Positions 1-10,156 of a stretch of 64,000 bases of DNA are shown here, in pieces. The stretch covers positions 341,120 to 405,119 of the forward strand of contig JAFJTR010000021.1 in the NCBI GenBank assembly GCA_022559985.1. The letters run 5' to 3'. Origin of the DNA: Parastagonospora avenae f. sp. tritici 18332-5 (lineage: Eukaryota; Ascomycota; Dothideomycetes; Pleosporales; Phaeosphaeriaceae). Each line of letters begins with the position of its first letter. Position 1 is the stretch's first letter. The notes beneath the pieces are model-generated. The model did no database searches and had not been told where the DNA came from. It saw nothing but the letters and a program-made list of their open reading frames with translations. Both the position numbers and the translations under genes were made by a program.

Positions 1-1086
1 AACGCATCAGCATCGACAGCCTCGCTGCTTAACTGCCCGACTCGAAGTAGTGCATTGACACGGCGTTCCAGCAGTCTATAGCAGATTAGCTAATGCAACC
101 AGTCCACCATAATTACTTTGGCCGACACAAGTAGAAGCATGAGAGAGACTTGATCTTGGACGCAGTCGAGCCAGAGACTGAACTTTGCAACGTACCTTTG
201 CTTGGTCACTTCAGTCACGATGGAGTACATGCCATTGATCTGTCCGACTCCAACAAGTGGCACGAGGCTCCACATGAAGAAAGATTCTTCGACAAAGCCA
301 TTCCTCTCTACCATGAAATGATATTCTTCTTCGGGAGCATCCGCAAAGCGGGTTTTCTGAGAACGTTCCATTGTAGCGCTCACGGGGTCAGCGACCTCAG
401 GCCTGCTCCTCGTTAGTACACGCACATGAAAAGGCTGCTCTTAGCACAGACCATGCGTCTAGGATAGATTGTCCCAGAATTGCTGGGTGTCTAGATCCAG
501 AGACAGCGCCATATGCGAGGTTATATACGATGATGTGGTCAAAGCCCAGGAAAATCGCTGTTGGGCGCGTCTCGAGCATGAGAGTGGTAATCAGCAGGTT
601 CAATTCATAGCTCCAGTCTGCGATGGGGCCTAGAGAGGTTCGTCCCCAGTCAACCTTCTCAAGGCGTTCAATATGCTCTCGCAGCTCCGGGGATTGGATT
701 TTGACAGTGAAAATGGTCTCAGCATGTGGCTGTAGTGGTGAGGCGACCCGAGCCAGCCGAGCGGGCTGTTGCAGATGGACTTTTGGCTCTTCTGTCTGCG
801 GTGGCTGTTCAATGAGAGTGATGACAAGCCAACGTTGACAAGCAGTAAACTTTGCCCACCGATAACGGCCATGTCGGAACTCCTGTTGGTGGCATGAAGA
901 TACCCTACTGGAAGGATCCCACCAATCCCTTAACGCGTTATGAGCATGGAGAGATAGTGCGAGGTGCGGTAGATCCAGTAGGGCGGAGTTCACGTGATAG
1001 ATGCCTGCGGGCTGGGCATCACAATCCACGATGAAAGTCGGACGTGGATCCGCGTCATAGAGGCCGCGGATATCGACCGTGTGCAT
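1..1086 (-). CDS. Sensor (hybrid) histidine kinase, N-terminal part, runs off left edge
   Basis: Reading on the minus strand from ATG at 1086, three exons join cleanly: 452-1086, 196-402 and 1-75 (continuing outside). The 49-nt intron 403-451 has GT..AG borders and a perfect TACTAAC branch site. The 120-nt intron 76-195 starts GTACGT and ends TATAG. The joined protein begins with a 'DPRPTFIVD' opening, then 'DWGRTSLGP', a PAS-like stretch 'TAIFLGFDHIIVYNLAY', 'DAWPEVADPV', 'MVERNGFVEESFF', and continues to 'RRVNALLRVGQL'. This order is the sensory N-terminus of a class of fungal hybrid histidine kinases. The kinase and receiver domains would lie beyond base 1, so the signal it senses and its partners cannot be read here. 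Seen: frames and splice sites. Inferred: family membership. Confidence 0.72.
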
Positions 1087-2724
1087 GGTGGCGAGTCCTG
1101 TACGCAGGTAGTCTACGCAGAAAGTTGAGCTGGTGGATTAGCCGAGTGTCCGTGCGAATGCAAGGGAATCCGCGGTCCGGGAATCTATCGGTTCGCGTTT
1201 GAGCGTGCCATGATGTTGTGGCATTTGACGATCGGGTCAGATTCGAGGTCACCGCGGCATGCAAGTGAAGAGAATGAGCATGCGATACAGAACTCTGGGA
1301 GGTGGCGAGCAAGAGAGTGGCGCACGGTAAAGACTGTGTGAGGCGCTGGGTTGGTGGTGTCCAGAACCTCGACGAAATTCGACATCGGGAAAGTCGCCCG
1401 CTCCCGGTGATCTGCCGAGTCTTTCGTCTGGCTAGGCATGCTCCTCGCACGATGACAGGGGCTACTCCATGTAGTATGCATACAGAAAAGCTTGTCGTGA
1501 TCCTGCGACGCTAAGCATGCTCCTACCTCGTCAATTTTGGACAGCGGTCTACATATCGAACTTCGGAAGGGAGAGCATGAAAGCTGTGATACTTGTTGTC
1601 TCAAAATGCCCCATGCCTCAAAACAGCAGTTGCGGGAATACATGTCTTATCTGGATGGTCCATGTGTCTTTCATGACGTAGATTGGGTTTCATCAAATAC
1701 ACAACTTAGAAAGCAGACGACGAGATATCCAACTAAGAGGTTATCTCCGAAGCGTTCGATAGCAAGCGCAATGCCTGCTCAACACTCGACCCATGACTAT
1801 GCGTCTAGCACATGAGAAAAGAAGGTGAAAACGCGAGGTACATTAAATGGCACTAGGGGGGAAATGGGGCCGGTGACGTGCCGCTTGCTTCGGCAAAGAA
1901 TGCCGAGAGTCTGACGCTGCACTTCACGGCAGACTTCATCTCTCTTTCATCACAATGTTGCCTCACATCAAAATCTACCGAATGGTGAAAAGAAAGCAAA
2001 GCCTCGAGGTGGGTCGAAGGAAGAGAAGGTCTATTCAAGAGTTCTGGCGTAGCCCTACAATGTCGCGACGATTAACACTCCAGGTCCTCACCTACGACGG
2101 AAAGCGATCAGGGTGCCAGGAGCTGTACACGGGCCTCGCTGTCACGATTGAGGGGCAGTGATACCGTGTATAGCTTCGGAATTTCTCTTGTTGCTTTCCG
2201 TTGTACGTGAGAACCTGCAGTATGACAGACTGCGCTGTCTGAATCTGTCCATATTTGTCCAGGATGGCATTGAATATATTAGACCTGGCTTCACGGGTCT
2301 TTGTTTGTTCGCAATCACTTTCAATATCTGTCTTGAGCTGTTGTTGCTGCTGTCGTTGTTCGTTACGCCCTTCACCGCACCTTCCAGTCCGCCAAGCACG
2401 CCATTGTTGCTCCGTACGCACTGGGAAACATGAGATGCCTCGATGCAACATGATAAAAATTCTCTCTGGCAAGAGTCGCTGGACTACTCATGTCCATGCC
2501 TGTTTCGCTTCAGGATGAGAATGAATCCCGCTCGACATTTATTTGGCGTGTATGTCGCTTCCCGCCGTGTGTCACGCTGTGAGCTCGTTGCCTAGGCAGG
2601 CTGTGATTGGATGCCGCGCTAACGGCAGGGTACGTTGACATCGCCCTCAACATCTCGTCCGCCGCGCCAACACCTATAGAGTTACTCAACGCTCCTACCC
2701 AACGACTGGCCGCCAGCCTTGACG
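1087..2724. other. Intergenic region between divergent genes
   Basis: This separates the minus-strand kinase from the plus-strand zinc-finger gene. Several short open frames occur on both strands, but none has family-like sequence or splice support, and they overlap each other. The only structured element I see is the imperfect inverted repeat at 2077-2221. The promoters of both neighbours should lie here. Confidence 0.5.
2077..2221. repeat. Imperfect inverted repeat, hairpin-forming
   Basis: The arm 2077-2105 matches the reverse complement of 2193-2221 at about 25 of 29 positions. A second, inner pair, 2121-2132 with 2164-2175, matches at 11 of 12. The loop is about 31 nt. It could be a decayed MITE, an old inverted duplication or a hairpin RNA locus; the sequence alone does not decide. 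Confidence 0.55.
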
Positions 2725-4320
2725 ATGGCAAGCACCGGTAACAACCGATACGCCCTCTTCGTTGAGAAAGACGAGCACGCAGCTCCGGTACGTAAAGCGG
2801 CTGCCGACGTGACGCGCAATCCATTTCTCAACCAAGTCGCCGACGACTCTATTCCGTGGCAGGAGGTGAAGAAGCGCGGCGCGCCGACTGCTCAACTGGC
2901 ACCTGCACCAAAAGCCAATGTCCTCGCCATCCGTGATCAGGCTAGGAACGCGTCCGCACAGAACGCAGCGGCAAATCGTGCTCGTGCCGTTTCAGCCTCC
3001 ACGGCCTCCACGGCGGACAAAGCATACGATCCCTACGAAAACTGGTGTGGCGTTTGTTCCCTGAAGCTGCCCAGCAAAGCAATGCTACTCAGCCACATCA
3101 AGCAGTCCCAGTCAGATCACAAGCACTACTGTAATCTGTGCAAGCGCGTGTTCAAGGATCGCAATGGCTTGAAAAACCACGTGGAGAACTCGTGGGGCCA
3201 CGAGGTCTGCTGCAATTTGTGTTTGAGCGCATTCAATAACGAGTGGGGACTGAAGAATCACTTCGAGAATAACTACGCCGTTGGTCATCAATTTGCTTGC
3301 CTCACGTGCTTGCTGGGTTTCCGCACCCAGGTCGAGCTCGAGAAGCACCTTCAATCAGCTGCGAATCATACTTGGTGTGAGGTACGTACATGTGGCGGCT
3401 ACGAGCGGCTTTCGTGCTTATAGACTGATCATTAACTAACCCGCCACAACTAGTCCTGTCAGCGCAGGTTTCATAATCAAGACGAGCGCGATGAGCATTG
3501 GCAGAAGACTCAGAGTAGGTACACTTGGCGAGCGTATGGACGTAGCTTACACAATCACAGAACACAGGCACTGTCTACAGCCTGGCTGTGATTTCGATGG
3601 CCCCGACGAAGCTGTCTTGGAGGAGCATCTGACGCGCGATCATTTCCGATGTGTGGGCTGCAAGCGCATCTTCCAAAGCCAGACCAAGCTCAATCACCAT
3701 GCCGAGAGCTGTAAATTTGCTGTAGCCTGCCCACAGTGTCGAGAACCATATGCGGGACAAGCACAGCTTGCACTGCACCTAGAGCATTGCTTCTTTTGCG
3801 AGGAGTGCAACTTTTCCACCCATCACGAGGGCAATTACCTGATTGTGAGTGACGAACGGCCGAATTCGGTCACCTCAACTAATCAAGGCGACAGCACATG
3901 ACGAAACATGCGTCTGCCACGATACAGTGTTGGGGCTGTGACGCGCCGATGCGTACATACTCCAGCCTTATCAACCATCTCGAATCTGGAAAGTGCCCAA
4001 AATTTCCCGACCCGTTTCACCTCATGGTTTGTCTCGGAAGGTGGTGGTACTCGCCACTATTCATGGATCTGGACATGCACGCGCAACTTCGTACCAGCCG
4101 CATCAATCCCGCGTTCATGCGACAATGGATGGATGATGGAGTGATTACACCATTCATCTGCCGCGATGCCAGCTGTGAGAAAGCATTCGGACATCTGAGC
4201 TCGCTTGCGCTACACTGCGAGAGCCAGGCTTGCGATTGGGACATCGCGCGCTTGAACATGCCGGGATTGGAGAAGGAGTTTAGGCAGATATGCTTGCGAA
4301 GAGACAGTGCTTCGGCTTGA
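2725..4320 (+). CDS. Multi-C2H2 zinc-finger protein
   Basis: Four exons (2725-3381, 3454-3514, 3561-3844, 3895-4320) join in frame to 475 residues; introns are 72, 46 and 50 nt with GT..AG borders and a CTAAC branch in the first. Start is ATG 2725, inside 'MASTGNNRYALF'. The N-terminal 110 residues are low-complexity and Ala-rich. A run of finger-like units follows: 'WCGVCSLKL', 'HYCNLCKRVF', 'VCCNLCLSAF', 'FACLTCLLGF', then 'CVGCKRIF', 'CPQCREPY' and C-terminal 'CWGCDAPM'. Several units have an unusual His spacing ('HVENSWGH', 'HFENNYAVGH'), suggesting a divergent C2H2 type that binds nucleic acid or protein. The target is unknown. A nuclear regulator is inferred. Confidence 0.8.
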
Positions 4321-6211
4321 ACGACTGCTCCGTGTGAGAAGCGATAGAATGTGTACGAGGTTTTTACACAATCCTCAAGATGATATCGGCGTCCTCGGTT
4401 GCCAGGATAGATATCCGTTCAACGCAATGACCAGGCCATGGGCTCACAGAAGCAAACGTCCAAGGTCTCAACCGCTTTTCGAAACAAAGAGTAGTCAGTG
4501 GACAGCTTACCAAATGCCTCCACTTTGAGAAAATACATTTGATTGTCTCTGACCTGTTTGTCTAGCACTTTCCACAAGTCTCACCCTCTTTGCGATCACC
4601 TAGTCCTTCTAAGATCTCAAAGCATACAAAAACCCTCTTCCTTCTCAGCACAATTCTTTTAGTCACTCACAAAACATTCACGAGATTAGACCAAGCATAT
4701 ATCATCATAGCAACGTCAGTATTCCTGCTTTTATCGGCTCCAGCCTCGAAGGACGTCCCTTCGACCTCCAGGTTCACCACCAACGCAGTCCGACATGCAC
4801 ACAGTACTCTCCAGAGCCCATCGATCCAGTATCTTCACAGGAGCCATGCCTCAGCAGACAACCTAAGCATCTACACTATGCACCTTGCTCAACATGCACA
4901 CAGCGCTCGCAAAGCTCATGCTCCGGACTTGCACCTCTTGTACCCCAGGCGACATCGCACCCAATCGTCCAGCTCACTCAGGCCCTGGACTACATATCAG
5001 CTATGCTCAAGCCTAAGCTCCCGAAGCCTCATCCGCGACCTGGCAAGCCGACATGGTAGAACGCTTTGTTGAGTAGTCCGCGTTGGCCAAAGCCTAGACC
5101 TCGACCGGGTCGGCCTACGTGGTGGGAGGGGCAGGAGGTGTTAGTGTTGGCGAGGGCGAAGTTGGATGGGTTGGTGGATGAGATTGGGAGAGAGTATATG
5201 GGGAGGTAGCTGTGGAGGGTGAGTGGGTATAGGACGGAGAGAAGCATGGATAAGACGGCCCGCTGAGGAGGATGCATGTTGAGATGGTAGCACAGATTGT
5301 GGTCCATATATGAGAGTCATAGAAGATCGCTTCCATTCCATTATGTTCTTGTGATCTATGTGCAATCACCCATGGGTTCCTGGTACGACACTTCTTCGCT
5401 GGACTAACCCGGTATGCCCCATGGCCAGAACTATCTGCAATCAACGCTGGTCAGAATGTATTCGATATAGGCATCTTGTACATTTATCTCAGCATTGCGA
5501 CCATAGTGAAAGATCCTAATGCACGATTCACGCCATTTCAAGTTACCAAGGTGCAGAGATGCATAAACCGTGTTATGGACCTAGCCCATATGGACTTCGC
5601 AACTCCAGCGACTTCGAAGCTCGCGGATTTCCACGCTGGGACGATGGCGATGTTGCGCCGTATGGCTGTTCAGACTCGCAGTGCGCGGCTTGTGAGAAGG
5701 ATGGACATTATCAGGAGGACGATGGAGATTGGCGTACACGATCACTCTATCAGGCTGCTGCACATAGTGCTACAACAGGGCATGACTGAGACGGAGGCAC
5801 AGCAGGCTTTGCAAGATGTACATGATTTGGTGGATGGAAGTTTGACGATGGGGAGGATGCGATTTGCGGTGTGAACAGACGTGTATCTATTAGATCCTCA
5901 CATCATATCCCAAAGAATCCAAAATCGTGCAGCATGGAAGTCGTAGAGTGTCTTGTGGTGCAAACTTGGGACACTGATGGCAAAGTGGGGTCAGATAATG
6001 TGCTAGGCCTCAAGAGGCATGGTTCCGTCATCAAACCCCTGTCTCTCTCCTCGAACATCAAGCCGCTCACCTCGTTCCTCAGTCTCGTCTTATCTTTAGT
6101 ATATCATCCGTCCTGCTGCCAAACTTCACAAGATGTCATTCTGTTCGTTTGTATCCTTCCACACTGCTTACCTCTGTCACCAGTGTATGTGCAGACGCGC
6201 CTTTCACAAAC
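4321..6211. other. Mostly non-coding stretch with weak coding signals
   Basis: No confident gene. Around 5003-5210 (plus strand) a Pro/Arg-rich frame contains two similar blocks, 'KPHPRPGKPTW' and 'KPRPRPGRPTWW', separated by a TAG in the same frame, then 'ARAKLDGLVDEIGREYMGR' and a stop. This looks like a small gene with an unresolved intron, or a relic. A further open frame at 5476-5874 is listed separately. The rest (4330-4990, 5880-6200) shows nothing I can assign. Confidence 0.35.
5476..5874 (+). CDS. Hypothetical protein, 5' end unresolved
   Basis: An open frame of about 130 codons ends at 5874. It stays open upstream to roughly 5345 without an ATG, so a 5' exon is likely missing from this model. 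The C-terminal half ('LVRRMDIIRRTMEIGVHD', 'MTETEAQQALQDVHDLVDG') is amphipathic and helical-looking and has plausible codon use. I recognise no family. It could pair with the Pro-rich frame around 5003-5210 as one spliced gene, but I could not find splice sites in matching phase. Confidence 0.35.
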   Translation: MYIYLSIATIVKDPNARFTPFQVTKVQRCINRVMDLAHMDFATPATSKLADFHAGTMAMLRRMAVQTRSARLVRRMDIIRRTMEIGVHDHSIRLLHIVLQQGMTETEAQQALQDVHDLVDGSLTMGRMRFAV

Positions 6212-8420
6212 ATGGCGTTTGATTGGTCTTTCTCCACGCAACCCTACGCGGTCTTCGATACGCGAGATTACGAAGCCAGCGAACCAGCTTTCGCTGACTC
6301 TTTCGACAACTTCTATGAAGATCAAGAAATTTTCCAATCTTTTGACTCGCTATCAGTGGAATCATGGGCGGGACTGGGATGCACTTGCGCATTGAGCTTC
6401 ATTACTTGCGACGAACACAACAAACAGCAGTTCTTTGAAACCCCGGCTATCTCGGCTACTTTCTACACTGAGGGCAAGGGTTTACAATCGTCACAACATA
6501 CCTCCAATCGGGAAAATCATATGTCCCCAAGCGATAGTGTAACATCTCCACTCAACGATGTTTTCTCCCCTCCTTCGCTTCCTGTCAATCGAAAGCAGGA
6601 GCTTACTCCGCAGTATACTGGGCGCCGGACAGTGATCTCGAGCAGCAACAAGCGTATACTAGAGGATCAATTTGCCGCAGACTCCTATCCCTCAGACACC
6701 GAGATCAGATTGCTCTCGCATCGTACCGATCTGAGCTGTAAGGCTATCAAGACATGGTTCTCAAACACTCGATCGCGAAGGCTCAAGCTTTTCCGTAGGT
6801 GCCAAACCCCCTAGTCTAGTGTGCGCGAAGCATGCAAAAGATTCTATATCCATGAGCTCACAATTCTTATCAGTGTCACAGGAGGCTGCAGCAAACACGA
6901 CATCTGGCCATGTACAGACCCGACGCGAATCCGGAAGCACCTCGCTGATGAGCTCTATATCTTCTATGGGTTCTTGGAATCGTGGTCGGCTTTCGTCGAA
7001 ATCCAGCTCTTCATCGCTTGAGAGATTTTTGTCCGCTCCAATCAGCGAAGATGGTGCTTCGCCAGCCTCCATCAAGGCCGCCCTGCAAGATTCCACTATG
7101 CAGAGAGTCATCTTGGATACACCTTCAAGTATACGGGTTGGTGGGTCAAGATCGCTAAGCATTGCTGATTCAGAAAGCTCTGTAAGCTCGACTCACAGCT
7201 ATCGAAGTTCTACGAGTCTTCTGTCTATGGACTCTAGGGGTTCTCGTCGCGGAAGAAAGCAATGGAAGCGCGTCGCAGAGCTTCACGCCATATCGCGTGA
7301 TTCGAGTCTTGCTGAAGAAGAATTTTCGTCGCCAGATTCGCCGTATCCATCACATCCGGGAACAAAGTTTTCCGATTCCCAAAGGGTAAAGACACCTGAG
7401 ATCAGAAAGGACAAGCTATTTTGTACATCACCACCATGCAATGTTCGTTTTCAGTTTCGCTCCGACTGGATTCGTCATGAAGAGGCAGTCCATCACATGC
7501 CATACTACTGGATTTGCTGCCGACCAGACAGTCACTCAGAGACAGCCTCACACTGCCTTCTTTGCGGAAGCCCAGATCATACCGCTATGCAGCATTGTCA
7601 TAGCTGTCTACCGAGAGACATCCAGGCTCGGACATTCTTTCGCGAAGATCTACTCGCGCAGCATATCAAAAGGAGTCACCTTGGTTGCGATACATCGACG
7701 AAGAGTATCCCAAAGTACCTTCTCAATTGCTGGAAGTCGATCAATCCAAGTTTGAGTGATGCATCTCTACACTGTGGCTTCTGCGGTGTAATTCTTAATA
7801 ATTGGGAAGCACGGCAAGAGCATGTTTTTGATCACATCAGGAGAGGAATCTGCAAAGAGTCGTGGTGGGCTAAGAGGCTTCCCGAGATACCGACAGCTGC
7901 GTTCAGGTAATTGCCTCCTCCTTAGGAGTTGCTTATAATGTACTAACTTGCTTCTAGTTCGAAGATGTTCCAATGTCCCACATGCTCTCTTCGGTTCCAG
8001 AACTTCACTGAAGCGGTGAAATATCATCCAACTTGCGTTTCGTGGTCCTGTCGATACTTGCACGACTGTTTATCTAGCGCGAAGTCACATGGATCGGACC
8101 AAAGATGCCGCCTATGCCAGTCCGGGCAGATCACGATTGACGATGCACAGACATCTGACGTCGCGTACCTTCGGCATGCTAGGAACCATAGCCTAAGGGA
8201 CTGCAAGCAGCCCATTTTTGCTGATCCAGCGCTTTTCGCCCGCCATCTTGAGAGTGAACATGCATGCAGCGTGTCGACTCTGGCTGAAGGTGATCTAGTA
8301 CCGTGGCAACGCGTTCAGTTTCTCGAGATTGACGGTGGGAAAGGTTTGGTTCGGACAGGCCGTCCTCAGACAGGCCTCAAATGCTGTCCGGATCACGTCT
8401 ATGTATACACCATTTTGTAG
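6212..8420 (+). CDS. Homeobox plus C2H2 zinc-finger transcription factor (paralogue 1)
   Basis: Exons 6212-6794, about 6874-7906, and 7958-8420 give 692 residues. The second intron (7907-7957) has a TACTAAC branch; the acceptor of the first (6873) is my best of two in-phase options. Residues about 135-194 are a homeodomain of the KN/TALE sort, with 'SYPSDTEIRLLSHRTDLS' and the helix-3 signature 'IKTWFSNTRSRR'. A Ser-rich linker leads to 'SMDSRGSRRGRKQWKR'. Two zinc-finger units follow: C-x4-C-x12-H-x4-H beginning 'FCTSPPC', and C-x2-C-x12-H-x3-H beginning 'HCGFCG'. More Cys/His pairs lie near the C-terminus ('CPTCSLRF', 'CRLCQSG'). A nuclear DNA-binding regulator is inferred. Its close relative is at 28153-30501. 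Confidence 0.82.
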
Positions 8421-8892
8421 ACGTTTTAGCATTTATGCCCTGAATAGGTCGTTTCTGCCTTGCTACAACATTATGAAATATGCCTGCTTCTGCACACATG
8501 ATTCGCGAGAGGCGATAGCAGTCAATAATTCCTATTGAGCGATCCAAGCATAGCAATGGTCAGTAGTGTCTGGTCATTTCGTGGCTATATTTCAGTGCAT
8601 ACCGCAAGCCTTTGCGCAATAGCTCAAATCGTAGAGAACAACGCAGAAGCAATCCAATTCTTGAGCAATCAGCTACCTCTAGGTAGTGATATTGTCTCCG
8701 TCACAGTAAAGCTTAAAAACTACCACATGAGCGCTCTCTCCACAGCAGTGCAGATAGCCATCCGATATCTGCATAGCAAACGCTCTGCGCACAGGCTTCT
8801 CATCTTTCTCCAATCAGTCCCCTCTTTTTCTCTCTTCCTATCGCGCACGATCTACCGGATCTTCGTTCTCCTTGAGAGACACTGAGTGAAAG
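8421..8892. other. Intergenic
   Basis: This lies between the end of the homeobox gene and the WD40 relic. Short open frames on the plus strand carry no recognisable motifs. Confidence 0.4.
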
Positions 8893-9330
8893 CGGCTTCA
8901 CTACGGCATCAGTGAAGGAGAGTCGTGTAGCGCACTTCCCGGATGACAGATCACCTTCTGGTATCTCCCACAATCGAATTGTTCCATCATATGACGACGA
9001 GGACAGAATCATGTTCTCTGCGCCAGCCAAATCATCTGCCGATAATTGAACTGAGCTGACCACGTTTGTATAGCCCTCGAGTCACACAAACTCAGCGACT
9101 ATCATTGCGTCGTAGATTCGAATTGTTCCATCCGTGCAGGCGCTGACCAGTAGTTCTGTAGCTGAATTCTCTTTTCTCAACTGGAAATATGTGATGGATG
9201 CGACCCCTGCCAGTTTTTAAACCAGGTTGCCCGGAAGCTTGTCCCAGATTCGAATCCTCCTGTTTTCCAGAGGATGTAAAGATGCGATTATTGGCGATCT
9301 GAACAGCAAGAACAGCGTTGCTATGTACAT
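8893..9330 (-). pseudogene. Decayed WD40-repeat gene fragment
   Basis: Minus-strand translation in shifting frames shows pieces of consecutive WD40 blades: 'NAVLAVQIANNRIFTSS', 'RRIRIWDKLPGNL', 'LLVSACTDGTIRIYD', 'NVVSSVQLSADDL' and 'ILSSSSYDGTIRLWEIPEG'. The order is right for a propeller, but a frameshift lies between the first two pieces, the frame shifts again after 'KLPGNL', and a TGA follows 'MIVAEFV'. No start codon or upstream domain is visible. It is a relic of a propeller protein, perhaps a NACHT- or F-box-linked one, but nothing here shows the partner domain. Confidence 0.65.
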
Positions 9331-10156
9331 ACAATGGGTATGATTATCGTGAGATATATATGAAATGTCCAATATGGTGCGCCTTATTCTTGCAGTGGTT
9401 GTAATTGATCCACAAAAAAATGTAGGGCAAATCATCACCCCGTTTGTATCTGAGGCCACTCTCATATGTATTCTCGCCGAAACAGACGCTTTACGTCTTA
9501 TATCCTCAACTACACCGCGCATACTAGCTCCCTTTCTGTCTCATGATTAACTTTTTAGTCCATCGGCGTGATAACTGCAAGGCCAACCTACGCCACAGTG
9601 ATTAGTCTGCATTGTCTGTAATGGTGCATTGCTCTGTATTTTCCCCTACCTACCGCTTGGAAATGACCCCTTTGCTTCAGAAGAACTGCGACTTCTGGGA
9701 AAAATCGCGAATCGTAAGCTAAGTGTGCGGTCCGGAGGATGTATCCCATACGGGCAGTGTCCTTCGTGAAGTAAACTTGGTGGTGAGCATTGGAAGCACA
9801 ATCCGTGGAATCCATGTGAACGATGTTCTCGCTTATTCTCCGGCTGCTTAGTTGATTGCCTCTGGCTCCTTCTTGATGAGGCGACAAAAAGACCGGGTCG
9901 TCTGCACCACATATCCGCGCACAAGACCCTTGTCGGAGCCTAGCGACGGAGCACAAGAAATGTCGCCGTCGATTATCGGTGAGCCTAGCTACCATCTACA
10001 TACGTCGAACGGAATCGACTCTCGATATTGCCGTTGCGTCTTGGCGCGGTTGACAGTACTGAACGTTCAGTGATTATTCATCCCTGCTTACCTAGTGGGC
10101 ATTGTGATCTGCTGTTGCTACTTCCACACCCGAACGCCACACCATTTACAATCACC
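9331..10156. other. Intergenic, upstream of the disordered-protein gene
   Basis: Minus-strand frames at 9588-9995 are open but have no recognisable motif; they could be further debris of the WD40 gene. The last 100 bases before ATG 10157 would hold the promoter and 5' UTR of the next gene. Confidence 0.35.

Noticed and set aside
4590..5072. 160-codon plus-strand frame with a hydrophobic start.
   Set aside because: It has no ATG-supported context, Ser/His-rich low-complexity composition and no recognisable domain. Left as non-coding.
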